Assembly (NCBI GenBank): GCA_900549995.1
Contig: URQQ01000048.1
Location: 1-31,251, forward strand
Direction: 5' to 3'
DNA: 31,251 bases
Origin: an uncultured Lachnospiraceae bacterium
GTDB taxonomy: Bacteria > Bacillota > Clostridia > Lachnospirales > Lachnospiraceae
Position numbers and translations under genes: made by a program. The notes under the pieces are model-generated. The model did no database searches, was not told the origin of the DNA, and worked only from the letters and a program-made list of their open reading frames with translations. Positions 7,010-14,847 of the stretch are shown in pieces; within the stretch, counting starts at the first letter, position 1, and each line of letters opens with the position of its first letter.

Positions 7010-8089
7010 TCATGATTTCAAAATCATAAGTTCTTTTGGGAAATGTGTAAGTATTTCATTTCCTTTCTCTGTAATTAAAACGGTATCTTCAATTCGTACC
7101 CCACCCCAGCCTGGAATATAAATCCCAGGTTCCATGGTAATCACGCATCCTGGCTCCATCGTCTTTGTCCCATAATTTCCAAGGAAAGGTTCCTCGTGAA
7201 GATCCAGTCCTACGCCATGACCGATCCCGGCATAATAGTACTCTTCATACTTGGCGACCTTTTTGCGTATCTCCTGGTCCGGTTTCGTTGCATGTACGCC
7301 CGGTCCCATATATGACAGACCTGTTTCCTGTCCTTCTTTTACGAGATTATAAATTTCTACCTGTTTTTCATCCGGTGTTCCTACAATAAATGTTCTGGTT
7401 GTGTCAGAGATATACCCATTGTACATCGCACCATAATCGATTAGTACAAAGTCCCCTTCCTCTACTTTTTTATCACTTGGTTTTCCGTGCAGGAGGGAGG
7501 TTTTCGCTCCGGAAATCAGGATCGTTTCAAATCCCAGATCGTGCGCACCATGCATTTTCATGGAAAATTCAAGCCTTGCACACAGCTCCCGCTCCGTCAC
7601 TCCGGCTTTAATAAAAGGAACCAGTTCTTCCAGCGCCTGATCAGCAATCTGGCAGGCGATTCTGGTGTTAGCGATCTCCTCTTCTGATTTGGTATAACGA
7701 AGTTCTTCTATAATATTCTGTGTCGGGACAAGTTCAATACCTTGATCTGCCAGCAGTCCGTTTAATGCAGCATATTTATCATACGGCGTGAAACATTCTT
7801 CGAATCCAAGTTTTTTGATTCCGGCCTTTTCACAGGCTGCTGCCACCGCTTTCGGGATACTTCGGTCATATAAATGCCAGTTTATTATTTCAAATTCCGG
7901 ACAAGACTGTTCTGCCAGTTCTGTAAACCTGCTGTCGGTAATGACATACTGTCCTTTTGGTCCGATCACGGCATAAGCAAGCTCATCCGGATAGCCCGTG
8001 ATATAGTTCACGTTTGACTTCTTTGTGACATAAATGCCATCAAGCTTCTGTTCCTGCACAATCTCCAATACTTTCTCTGTCTGTTTCAT
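7010..8089 (-). CDS. Xaa-Pro aminopeptidase/dipeptidase, M24 family
   Basis: This is a metallopeptidase of about 359 residues with the two-domain layout of M24B enzymes. The creatinase-like N-domain is followed by the pita-bread catalytic domain. Metal-binding elements are visible: VLIDYGAMYNGYISDTTRTF (two Asp), GIGHGVGLDLHEEPF (His), ITMEPGIY (Glu) and GVRIEDT (Glu). It should remove residues next to proline from peptides in the cytoplasm. The frame is open to 8122, but AGGA-rich sequence before the ATGs at 8095 and 8089 and the family N-terminus (MKQTEKVLEIV) favour one of these; I chose 8089. The gene begins inside the end of the peptide transporter gene, so import and hydrolysis of peptides are probably linked. 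Confidence 0.93.
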   Translation of the reverse strand: MKQTEKVLEIVQEQKLDGIYVTKKSNVNYITGYPDELAYAVIGPKGQYVITDSRFTELAEQSCPEFEIINWHLYDRSIPKAVAAACEKAGIKKLGFEECFTPYDKYAALNGLLADQGIELVPTQNIIEELRYTKSEEEIANTRIACQIADQALEELVPFIKAGVTERELCARLEFSMKMHGAHDLGFETILISGAKTSLLHGKPSDKKVEEGDFVLIDYGAMYNGYISDTTRTFIVGTPDEKQVEIYNLVKEGQETGLSYMGPGVHATKPDQEIRKKVAKYEEYYYAGIGHGVGLDLHEEPFLGNYGTKTMEPGCVITMEPGIYIPGWGGVRIEDTVLITEKGNEILTHFPKELMILKS

Positions 8090-9485
8090 ATTCATTTCTT
8101 CCTTTCTGCATATCACTGTCATCCGCCATTTTTTCGAGTTTCTTGTTCATTGCGAAAAGCAGGAAGCCAATCACAAGTAAACATAAAGGTATTATAATAA
8201 ACACTTGCAGCATTCCCAGCTGGTTAATTACAAGCTCTACATAGCCGGACAGTTTATTTGCAACAAACATACTTGCGAACCAAACGCCCATCAAAAGAGA
8301 GGAAAATTTCAGCGGTGCAAGTTTGTTGACCATTCCGTATCCAACAGGTGCGAAACACATTTCGCCTATACTCTGGAACGTAATAAATGCGATAATAAAG
8401 AGAACGCTTGCTTTCGGGCCTTGACCGGCGACAGTTCCTGTTTTCACTACCGCAACGATCATGAATACAAAAGCCATGGCCAGAAATACGAATCCAAGGC
8501 TCATTTTCTGGGAAATATTCAAGTCCCCTCGCTTTGTTTTAGACATCTTAAGCCAGATTGCAGCCATAACCGGTCCCAAAATTACACACAAAAGCCCATT
8601 GTAAGAATCAATCCAGGCAGTCGGGATCTGGAAACTGCCGATTTTGAGATTGACGAATTCCTGCATATAAAGGGCGATGGACATAGACGCCTGATTATAT
8701 GCGATCCAGAAGAATATCGTGAAAAATGCAAGAATCAGGATAACACCCATTCTCCGTTTCTCAGGTTTTGTCAAAGGTTTTGCCGCAAGCTCTTTCTTTG
8801 CCTGCCGGCCTTCATTTTTTGATGCCTCTGTCTTAATGTCTTTTAAGAAGAATTTCTGTCCGACTGCAAAGAAAACTGCACCGATCCAGATGACAACTGC
8901 TGTCACTAAAAATACTGCCCGGTAACCGTATTCCAGAATTTCTCCGCCCTGTTTCTGTGCGAACCACTGGTTAGCTACGAGTCCGCATAAGAATGGTCCG
9001 AACAGAACTCCGATGTTTGTGAATGTATAGGTCATGGAGAACGCACCATCTTTACGGGGGTCATCATTTTCATACAGACTTCCCACCAATGTCTGTGATG
9101 TGCTCTTATATAAGCCGCCTCCGATAACACACAATGCAATCATGATCTGTATGGTTGTCTTGCTGTGAGCTGAAAATGCAAGGAAATAACCGATACCTGA
9201 GATTATCATTCCCAGAATCACACAATATTTTGGTCCTAGAAACCTGTCACTGATCCATCCACCCACAACAGGTGACAGGTATGAAAAAGCCATAAAAGTG
9301 GCAAGAAGTGCGGTGGCCTCAGAATTACTGAGCCCCAATCCACCGCGCGCTGCAGATTCTGCAATAAACAAAAGCAGTACCAGTTTCATCCCATAATAGG
9401 CAAAATTGGTAAATGTAAATACTGAGCCACAGAAATAAAGTGCTTTCGGCTGTTTCAGCCTCTCTGTGCCTGTTTTTTTGTTCAT
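8040..9485 (-). CDS. Proton-dependent oligopeptide transporter (POT/PTR family)
   Basis: This is a membrane protein of about 481 residues with some 12-14 hydrophobic segments. The PTR2 signature region GGWISDRFLGPKYCVILGM and the second element FSMTYTFTNIGVLFGPFLCG place it among DtpT-like di/tripeptide-proton symporters. The frame opens at 9518, but AGGAGG lies nine bases before the ATG at 9485, which gives MNKKTGTERLKQPKAL. A long cytoplasmic loop (KTEASKNEGRQAKKELAAKPLTKPEKRR) splits the two halves. The hydrophilic C-terminal tail overlaps the peptidase gene by about 50 bases in another frame, and these last residues may be there only because of that overlap. Confidence 0.93.
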   Translation of the reverse strand: MNKKTGTERLKQPKALYFCGSVFTFTNFAYYGMKLVLLLFIAESAARGGLGLSNSEATALLATFMAFSYLSPVVGGWISDRFLGPKYCVILGMIISGIGYFLAFSAHSKTTIQIMIALCVIGGGLYKSTSQTLVGSLYENDDPRKDGAFSMTYTFTNIGVLFGPFLCGLVANQWFAQKQGGEILEYGYRAVFLVTAVVIWIGAVFFAVGQKFFLKDIKTEASKNEGRQAKKELAAKPLTKPEKRRMGVILILAFFTIFFWIAYNQASMSIALYMQEFVNLKIGSFQIPTAWIDSYNGLLCVILGPVMAAIWLKMSKTKRGDLNISQKMSLGFVFLAMAFVFMIVAVVKTGTVAGQGPKASVLFIIAFITFQSIGEMCFAPVGYGMVNKLAPLKFSSLLMGVWFASMFVANKLSGYVELVINQLGMLQVFIIIPLCLLVIGFLLFAMNKKLEKMADDSDMQKGRNEYETDRESIGDCAGTEA

Positions 9486-9554
9486 AATTTTTTTCCTCCT
9501 GATTAAATCCTCATACAATGAGGTTTCATATCATTCCCCGTCGAGAACTTCGTA

Positions 9555-9572
9555 CTATAGTTCGAACTTTAG
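9555..9572. promoter_or_regulatory. Operator-like palindrome downstream of POT promoter
   Basis: An 18-bp near-perfect dyad (CTATAGTTCGAACTTTAG, inner AGTTCGAACT perfect) lies just past the predicted start of transcription of the peptide transporter. The position suits a repressor site; the regulator is unknown. Confidence 0.4.
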
Positions 9573-9581
9573 TCTATAAAG

Positions 9582-9610
9582 AGGATAACAAGGTATAACA
9601 TAAATGTCAA
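9582..9610 (-). promoter_or_regulatory. Promoter of the POT/peptidase operon
   Basis: The minus strand has a perfect TTGACA (9605-9610), a 17-base spacer and TATCCT (9582-9587). The start codon is about 97 bases downstream of the -10. Confidence 0.7.
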
Positions 9611-9701
9611 TAACAATTAAAATGTAATGTAATTTTTGTATATTTTTCACAGATTCCTGACATTATTTTCGTTCAGTATTTGGTTTTTCGTTTTAAATCG
9701 C

Positions 9702-9737
9702 AAAAAAAAAGGTGCGGATCATCCACACCTTTTTTTG
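9702..9737 (-). terminator. Terminator after nfnB, bidirectional in form
   Basis: The stem AGGTG/CACCT extended by GGA/TCC around a TCA loop is flanked by A-runs and T-runs on both sides. It starts directly after the nfnB stop codon and could also stop plus-strand transcripts. Confidence 0.8.
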
Positions 9738-9738
9738 T

Positions 9739-11124
9739 TTATTTATTCTTCAGATATTCGTCAATTCCCTTTGCACCAGCTTTTCCGGCACCCATGGCAA
9801 GAATAACGGTTGCCGCACCTGTAACAGCATCACCGCCGGCATAGACACCCTCTTTAGTAGTCTGTCCGTTGTTCTCTTCCGCGATGATACATTTCCATTT
9901 ATTTATCTCTAATCCTTCTGTTGTAGAAGAAATCAGAGGATTCGGTGATGTTCCAAGAGACATGATTACAGTATCTACTTCGATCTCATGTTCAGAACCT
10001 GGAATCTCAACCGGGCGTCTTCTTCCGGATGCATCCGGTTCACCCAGTTCCATGCTGACGCAGTTCAGTCCTCTTACCCATCCATTATCGTCTGTCAGAA
10101 TTGCTTTTGGATTTGTCAGCATATGGAAGATAATTCCCTCTTCTTTTGCGTGATGAACTTCTTCTACTCTGGCCGGGAGCTCTACTTCACTTCTCCTGTA
10201 TACAATATGTACTTCCGCACCGAGACGAAGCGCTGTTCTTGCAGCATCCATTGCTACATTACCGCCGCCTACGACCGCTACTTTCTGTCCTGCGGCAATT
10301 GGAGTATCATAGCTGTCGTCAAATGCTTTCATCAGGTTGCTTCTTGTCAGATATTCATTGGCAGAGAATACACCGTTTGCCGTCTCACCAGGAATTCCCA
10401 TGAATTTCGGAAGTCCTGCACCGGAACCGATAAATACTGCCTCGTATCCTTCTTCTTCAATCAGCTGGTCAATCGTAGTAGATTTTCCGATCACTACATT
10501 CGTCTCAAATTTAACACCAAGATATTTTACTTTTTCAATTTCTTTTGCAACTACTTTTTCTTTCGGAAGACGGAATTCAGGGATACCATAGACAAGTACA
10601 CCGCCTAATTCATGCAGAGCCTCAAATACAGTAACATCATATCCCATTTTGGCAAGATCTCCTGCACATGTAAGGCCTGCAGGGCCTGATCCAATCACCG
10701 CAACTTTATGTCCGTTCTTCTCAGCCGGTGTCTCTGGCATTACGTCATTCTCAAGTGCCCAGTCTGCGACGAAACGTTCCAGCTTGCCAATAGAGACTGC
10801 CTCCCCTTTGATTCCACGGATACAGTACTGCTCACACTGTGATTCCTGAGGACATACACGTCCGCAGACAGCAGGAAGTGCAGAAGACTGTCCAATTACC
10901 TTGTAAGCTTCCGCGAAATCTCCATTTTTTACTGCCTCGATAAATCCTGGAATATTGATTGCAACAGGGCATCCTGTCATACATTTCGCATTTTTACAGT
11001 TAATACATCTGGAAGCTTCTTCCATTGCTTCCTCTTTATTATATCCATAACATACTTCTTCAAAGTTAGTAGCACGGACTTTGGGATCCTGTTCTCTGAC
11101 AGGTACTTTCTTTAAGATATCCAT
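9739..11124 (-). CDS. nfnB: NfnB, large subunit of bifurcating NADH-dependent ferredoxin:NADP+ oxidoreductase
   Basis: This 461-residue protein resembles the glutamate synthase small subunit (GltD). Two N-terminal [4Fe-4S] cysteine groups are visible in the first 110 residues (CINCKNAKCMTGCP and CGRVCPQESQCEQYC). An FAD-binding GSGPAGLTCAG and a pyridine-nucleotide-binding GGGNVAMDAARTALRLGA follow, and a GGDAV motif lies near the C-terminus. Alone it would be annotated gltA/gltD, but it sits directly after an NfnA-type gene, overlapping by one base (TAATG). No glutamate synthase large subunit is nearby. The NfnAB complex couples NADH and reduced ferredoxin to NADP+ reduction by flavin-based bifurcation. 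The assignment therefore rests on sequence plus gene pairing. Confidence 0.88.
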   Translation of the reverse strand: MDILKKVPVREQDPKVRATNFEEVCYGYNKEEAMEEASRCINCKNAKCMTGCPVAINIPGFIEAVKNGDFAEAYKVIGQSSALPAVCGRVCPQESQCEQYCIRGIKGEAVSIGKLERFVADWALENDVMPETPAEKNGHKVAVIGSGPAGLTCAGDLAKMGYDVTVFEALHELGGVLVYGIPEFRLPKEKVVAKEIEKVKYLGVKFETNVVIGKSTTIDQLIEEEGYEAVFIGSGAGLPKFMGIPGETANGVFSANEYLTRSNLMKAFDDSYDTPIAAGQKVAVVGGGNVAMDAARTALRLGAEVHIVYRRSEVELPARVEEVHHAKEEGIIFHMLTNPKAILTDDNGWVRGLNCVSMELGEPDASGRRRPVEIPGSEHEIEVDTVIMSLGTSPNPLISSTTEGLEINKWKCIIAEENNGQTTKEGVYAGGDAVTGAATVILAMGAGKAGAKGIDEYLKNK

Positions 11125-12014
11125 TATTCGTCACCTCCGCAATGTCCACATCCACCGTGATGTGTATCACCTTCCTGGAATTTCAGCAGCGCACGGCCTT
11201 CCTGTGTTCTGTACATCTGCTGCCGTTTCATTGATTCATCAAAATTCACAAGGTGTCCGTCGAATTCAGGTCCGTCTACACAGGCGAACTTAATCTCATC
11301 ACCGACATGAAGGCGGCATGCCCCGCACATTCCGGTGCCGTCTACCATGATCGGGTTCATGCTGACAATGGTAGGAATGTTTAATTCTTTTGTCAGCAGA
11401 CATACGAATTTCATCATGATCATCGGTCCGATCGCGATACATACATCATATTCTTTATTCTCTTCCTGTACCAGTTTCTTTACTACATCTGTAACCATTC
11501 CATGGTGACCATATGTGCCATCATCAGTTGCTATGTATAAATTGCCGGCAACAGCTTCCATTTCCTCCTTCAGGATCAGCATGTCTTTCGTCTTGGATCC
11601 GACGATAACGTCTGCGTCTACGCCGTTCTCTTTCAGCCATTTTACCTGCGGATAAACTGGAGCGGCTCCTACACCGCCTGCTACGAACAACATTTTTTTC
11701 TTTTTTAATTCCTCAATGTCTTCTGTGACAAATTCTGATGCATTACCAAGCGGGCCGGTAAAATCGCGGAATGCATCTCCCTCTTTCATAAGGGCCATTT
11801 TCTCTGTAGATGCACCGATTGTCTGGAATACAATGGTAATCGTCCCCTTCTCTCTGTCATAATCACAGATTGTAAGTGGGATCCTTTCTCCTTTTTCATC
11901 CATTTTAACGATGACAAACTGTCCCGGCTGGCAATGTCTTGCAACGCGGGGAGCTTCTACATCCATTAAAAAGATCTTATCGGCCAGTTTTTCTGCTTTT
12001 AGTATCTTATACAT
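11124..12014 (-). CDS. nfnA: NfnA, small FAD/[2Fe-2S] subunit of bifurcating transhydrogenase
   Basis: This protein of about 296 residues is of the dihydroorotate-dehydrogenase electron-transfer (PyrK/SudB) type. It has an FAD-binding RIPLTICDYD, a nucleotide-binding VAGGVGAAPVYPQ, and a [2Fe-2S] site. Counting from the ATG at 12017, the site uses D226, C231, C234 and C246 (D-X4-C-X2-C-X11-C); an Asp ligand is known for NfnA. AGGAGG lies three bases before the ATG at 12017 but six before that at 12014, so I chose the second. The protein ends in an unusual Gly/Cys/His tail, GGCGHCGGDE. It overlaps nfnB by one base. Related PyrK/SudB proteins are possible alternatives, but the paired GltD-like gene favours NfnA. 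Confidence 0.87.
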   Translation of the reverse strand: MYKILKAEKLADKIFLMDVEAPRVARHCQPGQFVIVKMDEKGERIPLTICDYDREKGTITIVFQTIGASTEKMALMKEGDAFRDFTGPLGNASEFVTEDIEELKKKKMLFVAGGVGAAPVYPQVKWLKENGVDADVIVGSKTKDMLILKEEMEAVAGNLYIATDDGTYGHHGMVTDVVKKLVQEENKEYDVCIAIGPMIMMKFVCLLTKELNIPTIVSMNPIMVDGTGMCGACRLHVGDEIKFACVDGPEFDGHLVNFDESMKRQQMYRTQEGRALLKFQEGDTHHGGCGHCGGDE

Positions 12015-12080
12015 CATGTACCTCCTCGAATTTTACTATAACTGTATAAATACTATGATTTAAGACAGGTATATTATTTT

Positions 12081-12109
12081 ATGATAAAACATTTCATACA
12101 AAATATCAA
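12081..12109 (-). promoter_or_regulatory. Probable nfnAB promoter
   Basis: The minus strand shows TTGATA (12104-12109), a 17-base spacer, and TATCAT (12081-12086). The start codon is about 65 bases further on. No Rex-like dyad is seen here. Confidence 0.5.
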
Positions 12110-12129
12110 GACAGAAAAACAAGTATCAC

Positions 12130-12180
12130 AAAAAAAATAAGGTATGCTAATTTTTTTTGTGGAAATTAACATACCTTATC
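12130..12180 (-). terminator. Terminator after the alcohol dehydrogenase gene
   Basis: The minus-strand ATAAGGTATGTTAATTT pairs with AAATTAGCATACCTTAT around an A-rich loop and is followed by eight T-residues. It begins 11 bases after the stop codon. Confidence 0.85.
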
Positions 12181-12191
12181 ATTTAATTTAA

Positions 12192-13373
12192 TCAGAAATC
12201 TACTTCTGTACCGTAATATGTGCAAGACAGCAGTTTTTCCATCTCCGCCGGAGTAATGCTTCTTGGGTTGGAGCCTGTGCATGCGTCAGAAACAGCAAGT
12301 TCTGCTATATGGGACAATTTTTCTTTAAACTCCTCTTCTTGAATGCCGAATTCTTTCAAGGTCTTTGGAATATTAAGTTCTGCATTATATGCATCGATCT
12401 TGCTGCAGAGAGCAAGCATCAGTTCTTCTTCGGTCTCACCTTCTAAACCAACATATTCTGCAATCTCAGCATAACGTTTCAGAGCTGCAGCTTCTTTTGC
12501 ATTGTATTTGATAACATATGGAAGGTAAATTGCATTTGCGCATCCGTGAGGAATATGTCCTGTTGAGAATGCAGCCCCTGTTTTATGAGCCATGGAGTGG
12601 ACGATACCAAGCAGTGCATTCGAAAATGCCATTCCGGCAAGACACTGTGCATAATGCATCTGTTCTCTGGCTCCTGTATCTTTCTTATAAGAAGATGGCA
12701 GATATGTAAATACCATTTGAATTGCTTTTAATGCAAGAGGGTCTGTAAACGGAGAATTCAGTGTCGAAACATATGCCTCGATTGCATGTGTCAAAGCATC
12801 CATTCCTGTATGTGCTGTCAGTTTCTCAGGCATTGTCTCAGCAAGTGCAGGATCAACAACTGCCACATCCGGTGTGATATTAAAGTCTGCCAGAGGATAC
12901 TTTACTCCGGTACTGTAATCTGTAATTACTGAAAATGCTGTCACTTCTGTTGCTGTTCCTGAGGTGGAAGGAATTGCAAGAAATCTTGCCTTCTGCCGAA
13001 GTGCCGGGAACGAGAATGGCTGTGTAATCGCCTCGAATGTTGTATCAGGATATTCATAAAATACCCACATAGCCTTTGCCGCATCGATCGGAGAACCGCC
13101 GCCCATTCCGATGATCCAGTCTGGTTCAAATTCACGCATCGCCTGCGCACCTTTCATTACTGTTTCTACTGATGGATCTGGCTCAACATTTTCGAATAAC
13201 CTGGTTTCAATTCCGGCTTCCTTCAGATAATCAAGCACTTTATCTACAAAACCAAATCTCTTCATCGAGCCGCCGCCAAGTACAAGCATTGCTTTCTTTC
13301 CATCAAGGGATTTCAATTGTTCCAAAGCACCTTTTCCGTAGTAAATGTCTCTTGGTAATGTAAATCTCATCAT
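12192..13373 (-). CDS. Iron-containing alcohol dehydrogenase (butanol dehydrogenase-like)
   Basis: This is a 393-residue group III alcohol dehydrogenase that should reduce aldehydes to alcohols with NAD(P)H in fermentation. GGGSPIDAAK (91-100) is the nucleotide-binding loop. Iron ligands inferred by alignment to FucO are D192 and H196 (GMDALTHAIEAY), H259 (HSMAHKTGAAF) and H276 (IPHGCAN). The family signature and normal length show it is intact. AAGGAG lies eight bases before the ATG at 13373; a second ATG follows directly. It is a single-gene unit with its own promoter and terminator. Two Rex-type operators overlap the promoter, so expression should rise when NADH/NAD+ is high. The substrate (ethanol, butanol or a diol aldehyde) is not determined. 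Confidence 0.94.
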   Translation of the reverse strand: MMRFTLPRDIYYGKGALEQLKSLDGKKAMLVLGGGSMKRFGFVDKVLDYLKEAGIETRLFENVEPDPSVETVMKGAQAMREFEPDWIIGMGGGSPIDAAKAMWVFYEYPDTTFEAITQPFSFPALRQKARFLAIPSTSGTATEVTAFSVITDYSTGVKYPLADFNITPDVAVVDPALAETMPEKLTAHTGMDALTHAIEAYVSTLNSPFTDPLALKAIQMVFTYLPSSYKKDTGAREQMHYAQCLAGMAFSNALLGIVHSMAHKTGAAFSTGHIPHGCANAIYLPYVIKYNAKEAAALKRYAEIAEYVGLEGETEEELMLALCSKIDAYNAELNIPKTLKEFGIQEEEFKEKLSHIAELAVSDACTGSNPRSITPAEMEKLLSCTYYGTEVDF

Positions 13374-13394
13374 ATCCGCATCTCCTTTTTATAA

Positions 13395-13412
13395 TTGTTA
13401 TTTATTTAACGA
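13395..13412. promoter_or_regulatory. Rex-type operator 1 (downstream of -10)
   Basis: TTGTTATTTATTTAACGA matches the clostridial Rex consensus TTGTTAANNNNTTAACAA at 12 of 14 defined positions. It covers the predicted transcription start of the alcohol dehydrogenase gene. Confidence 0.7.
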
Positions 13413-13416
13413 GTAT

Positions 13417-13445
13417 ATTGTAGCACTGTTAAACTTTTAACACAA
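13417..13445 (-). promoter_or_regulatory. Promoter of the alcohol dehydrogenase gene
   Basis: The minus strand has TTGTGT (13440-13445), a 17-base spacer and TACAAT (13417-13422). The two Rex-like dyads cover the spacer and the start region. Confidence 0.6.
13426..13443. promoter_or_regulatory. Rex-type operator 2 (between -35 and -10)
   Basis: CTGTTAAACTTTTAACAC matches the Rex consensus at 12 of 14 defined positions; only the two outer bases differ. Its centre is 31 bp from that of operator 1, about three helical turns. Confidence 0.7.
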
Positions 13446-13507
13446 CCATAAAAATGTAAACATTTTGTAAAGTTATCTTAACGGACAGATCAGGGTACAT
13501 TTTATAT

Positions 13508-13550
13508 AAAAAAGAAAGACAGCCAATCCCAGGATGAGCTGTCTTTGCTT
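13508..13550 (-). terminator. Terminator of the ftsK-fhs-folD operon
   Basis: The minus-strand stem AAAGACAGC/GCTGTCTTT (arms 13538-13546 and 13515-13523, 14-base loop) is followed by CTTTTTT. It begins about 35 bases after the last gene of the operon. Confidence 0.8.
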
Positions 13551-13583
13551 TTAAACGTTATATCGTCAGCGGAAAAGCCGTAT

Positions 13584-14834
13584 TTAATAATCTTCTTCCT
13601 CTGAATCTGACTGGTCTTCCCTACCGGTCATCTCGTAATTTCTCTTTGTAACTTCGGTGACTCTTCCGCTTTTATCCGCCAGAACTGCACAGAATATCGT
13701 ATTTCCATACGGCATATCGATCGGCCCTGTGTAAAGCGTTGAGGAGGCTGTCGGTGTTGTGTTATCCATAGTATAGTAGGCTTTATACCCCTCCGGAACG
13801 ACAATCTCAATTTTCATCTGACTGTCATACTGACCGGTAGATGGTGTGACAGATGGGGCATCGGCAATTGGAAGTTCAACGGTATATGTCTTGTTCTTTG
13901 CAAGGCTTGGTATTCCTTTTTTATTCACCGATACGGCGCTCACTTTGGTTTCCCCGACTCCAATCTGAATTGGTTCTTTATATTTTGTACTTGAAGCAGA
14001 GGCTTCTTTTCCGTCCGTAGTATAATAGATTGTATTCCCTGAACTTTCAAGCTTTAGCTGCTGGACATCATCATATGTTTCTTCTTCAAGCCCAAAAGAA
14101 GGCGGATGGACAACATAAGCATTCAGCTCTTTCAGAAGTTCTTTGTCTTTTAGTTTATCAATAACCGGTGAAATTTTTTCCTGCTGCTTGGTCGTGATGT
14201 AAAATTCCATAAAAGACTTGTAAATTGCCGCGTTACCTGATTGCTTTTTCAATGCGTTAAGATACATTTCTTCGGCAGCTTCTTCTTCGTCCTGAGCCAG
14301 ATAGAGTTCTTCCATACCTTCATATGCCTTGGGTTTTGAACTTTTTCTGGAAATCGCCTTTTCAAACTTTTCTGCTGCTTTTGTATAGTCACCCTTCTTC
14401 AAAGCTGAGTAACCGCTGTTTACGACTCCGGTATAGGAGAACTTGTAAATAATAAAGATAAGAAGTGCAGCTATTGCGGCCATACAAAGGATCAGGATCC
14501 GGCGCTGTTGTCTTTTTTTTCGCATCCGCTCCTGTTTTTTCCTGCGGGCAGCCTGTCGTTTTGCCTCGGCCTCCCTGGGTGTCATCTGCCTGGGCTGGCT
14601 GCCTGAAGTTTCCCTTTGAATCCGCTGTCTTTCCTGCCCGCCTGACGCATACCGCATCTCTGTCCGCTGTCTGTTCTCTGATATTCTTGCGGCATCATCA
14701 ACTCCGCCCCTTATCTGCGCTTCAAGGACGTCATCTAACGGATTATAATCAGGTACAATTCTGATTTCCCTCCCGCACCTTGAGCAATATAAAGAGCCAG
14801 GCTCAACTGCTGCTCCACAATATCTACACTTCAT
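13584..14834 (-). CDS. Zinc-ribbon membrane protein with TPR and chitobiase-C-like repeats
   Basis: This 416-residue protein is modular and of unknown function. A zinc ribbon (C3, C6, C17, C20) is followed by a charged, Arg/Gln-rich cytoplasmic linker. A single membrane segment spans about 113-131. A TPR-like stretch (about 138-235, including GYSALKKGDYTKAAEKFEKAI) follows. Two repeats resembling the chitobiase/hexosaminidase C-terminal (FN3-associated) domain lie at about 245-320 and 325-402, each with YYTTDGK or YYTMDNT and later ssTlYtgPI-type elements. The topology suggests a cytoplasmic zinc ribbon and an outside TPR/beta region, perhaps wall or glycan binding. It starts 13 bases after folD, so it appears to be the last gene of the ftsK-fhs-folD unit. 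The C-terminus is acidic (DQSDSEEEDY). Confidence 0.85.
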   Translation of the reverse strand: MKCRYCGAAVEPGSLYCSRCGREIRIVPDYNPLDDVLEAQIRGGVDDAARISENRQRTEMRYASGGQERQRIQRETSGSQPRQMTPREAEAKRQAARRKKQERMRKKRQQRRILILCMAAIAALLIFIIYKFSYTGVVNSGYSALKKGDYTKAAEKFEKAISRKSSKPKAYEGMEELYLAQDEEEAAEEMYLNALKKQSGNAAIYKSFMEFYITTKQQEKISPVIDKLKDKELLKELNAYVVHPPSFGLEEETYDDVQQLKLESSGNTIYYTTDGKEASASSTKYKEPIQIGVGETKVSAVSVNKKGIPSLAKNKTYTVELPIADAPSVTPSTGQYDSQMKIEIVVPEGYKAYYTMDNTTPTASSTLYTGPIDMPYGNTIFCAVLADKSGRVTEVTKRNYEMTGREDQSDSEEEDY

Positions 14835-14847
14835 TGTTATTTACCTC

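Noticed and set aside
8205..8822. 205-codon open frame on plus, opposite the peptide transporter
   Set aside because: It is antisense to a well-supported membrane protein gene, has no recognisable domain and is explained by codon bias of the real gene.
9739..11124. Glutamate synthase small subunit (gltD/gltA)
   Set aside because: No large subunit is present and the gene is fused in operon with an NfnA-type subunit, so NfnB is the better reading.
12018..12130. Rex operator before nfnAB
   Set aside because: No sequence near TTGTTAA-N4-TTAACAA was found, although redox control would have been plausible.
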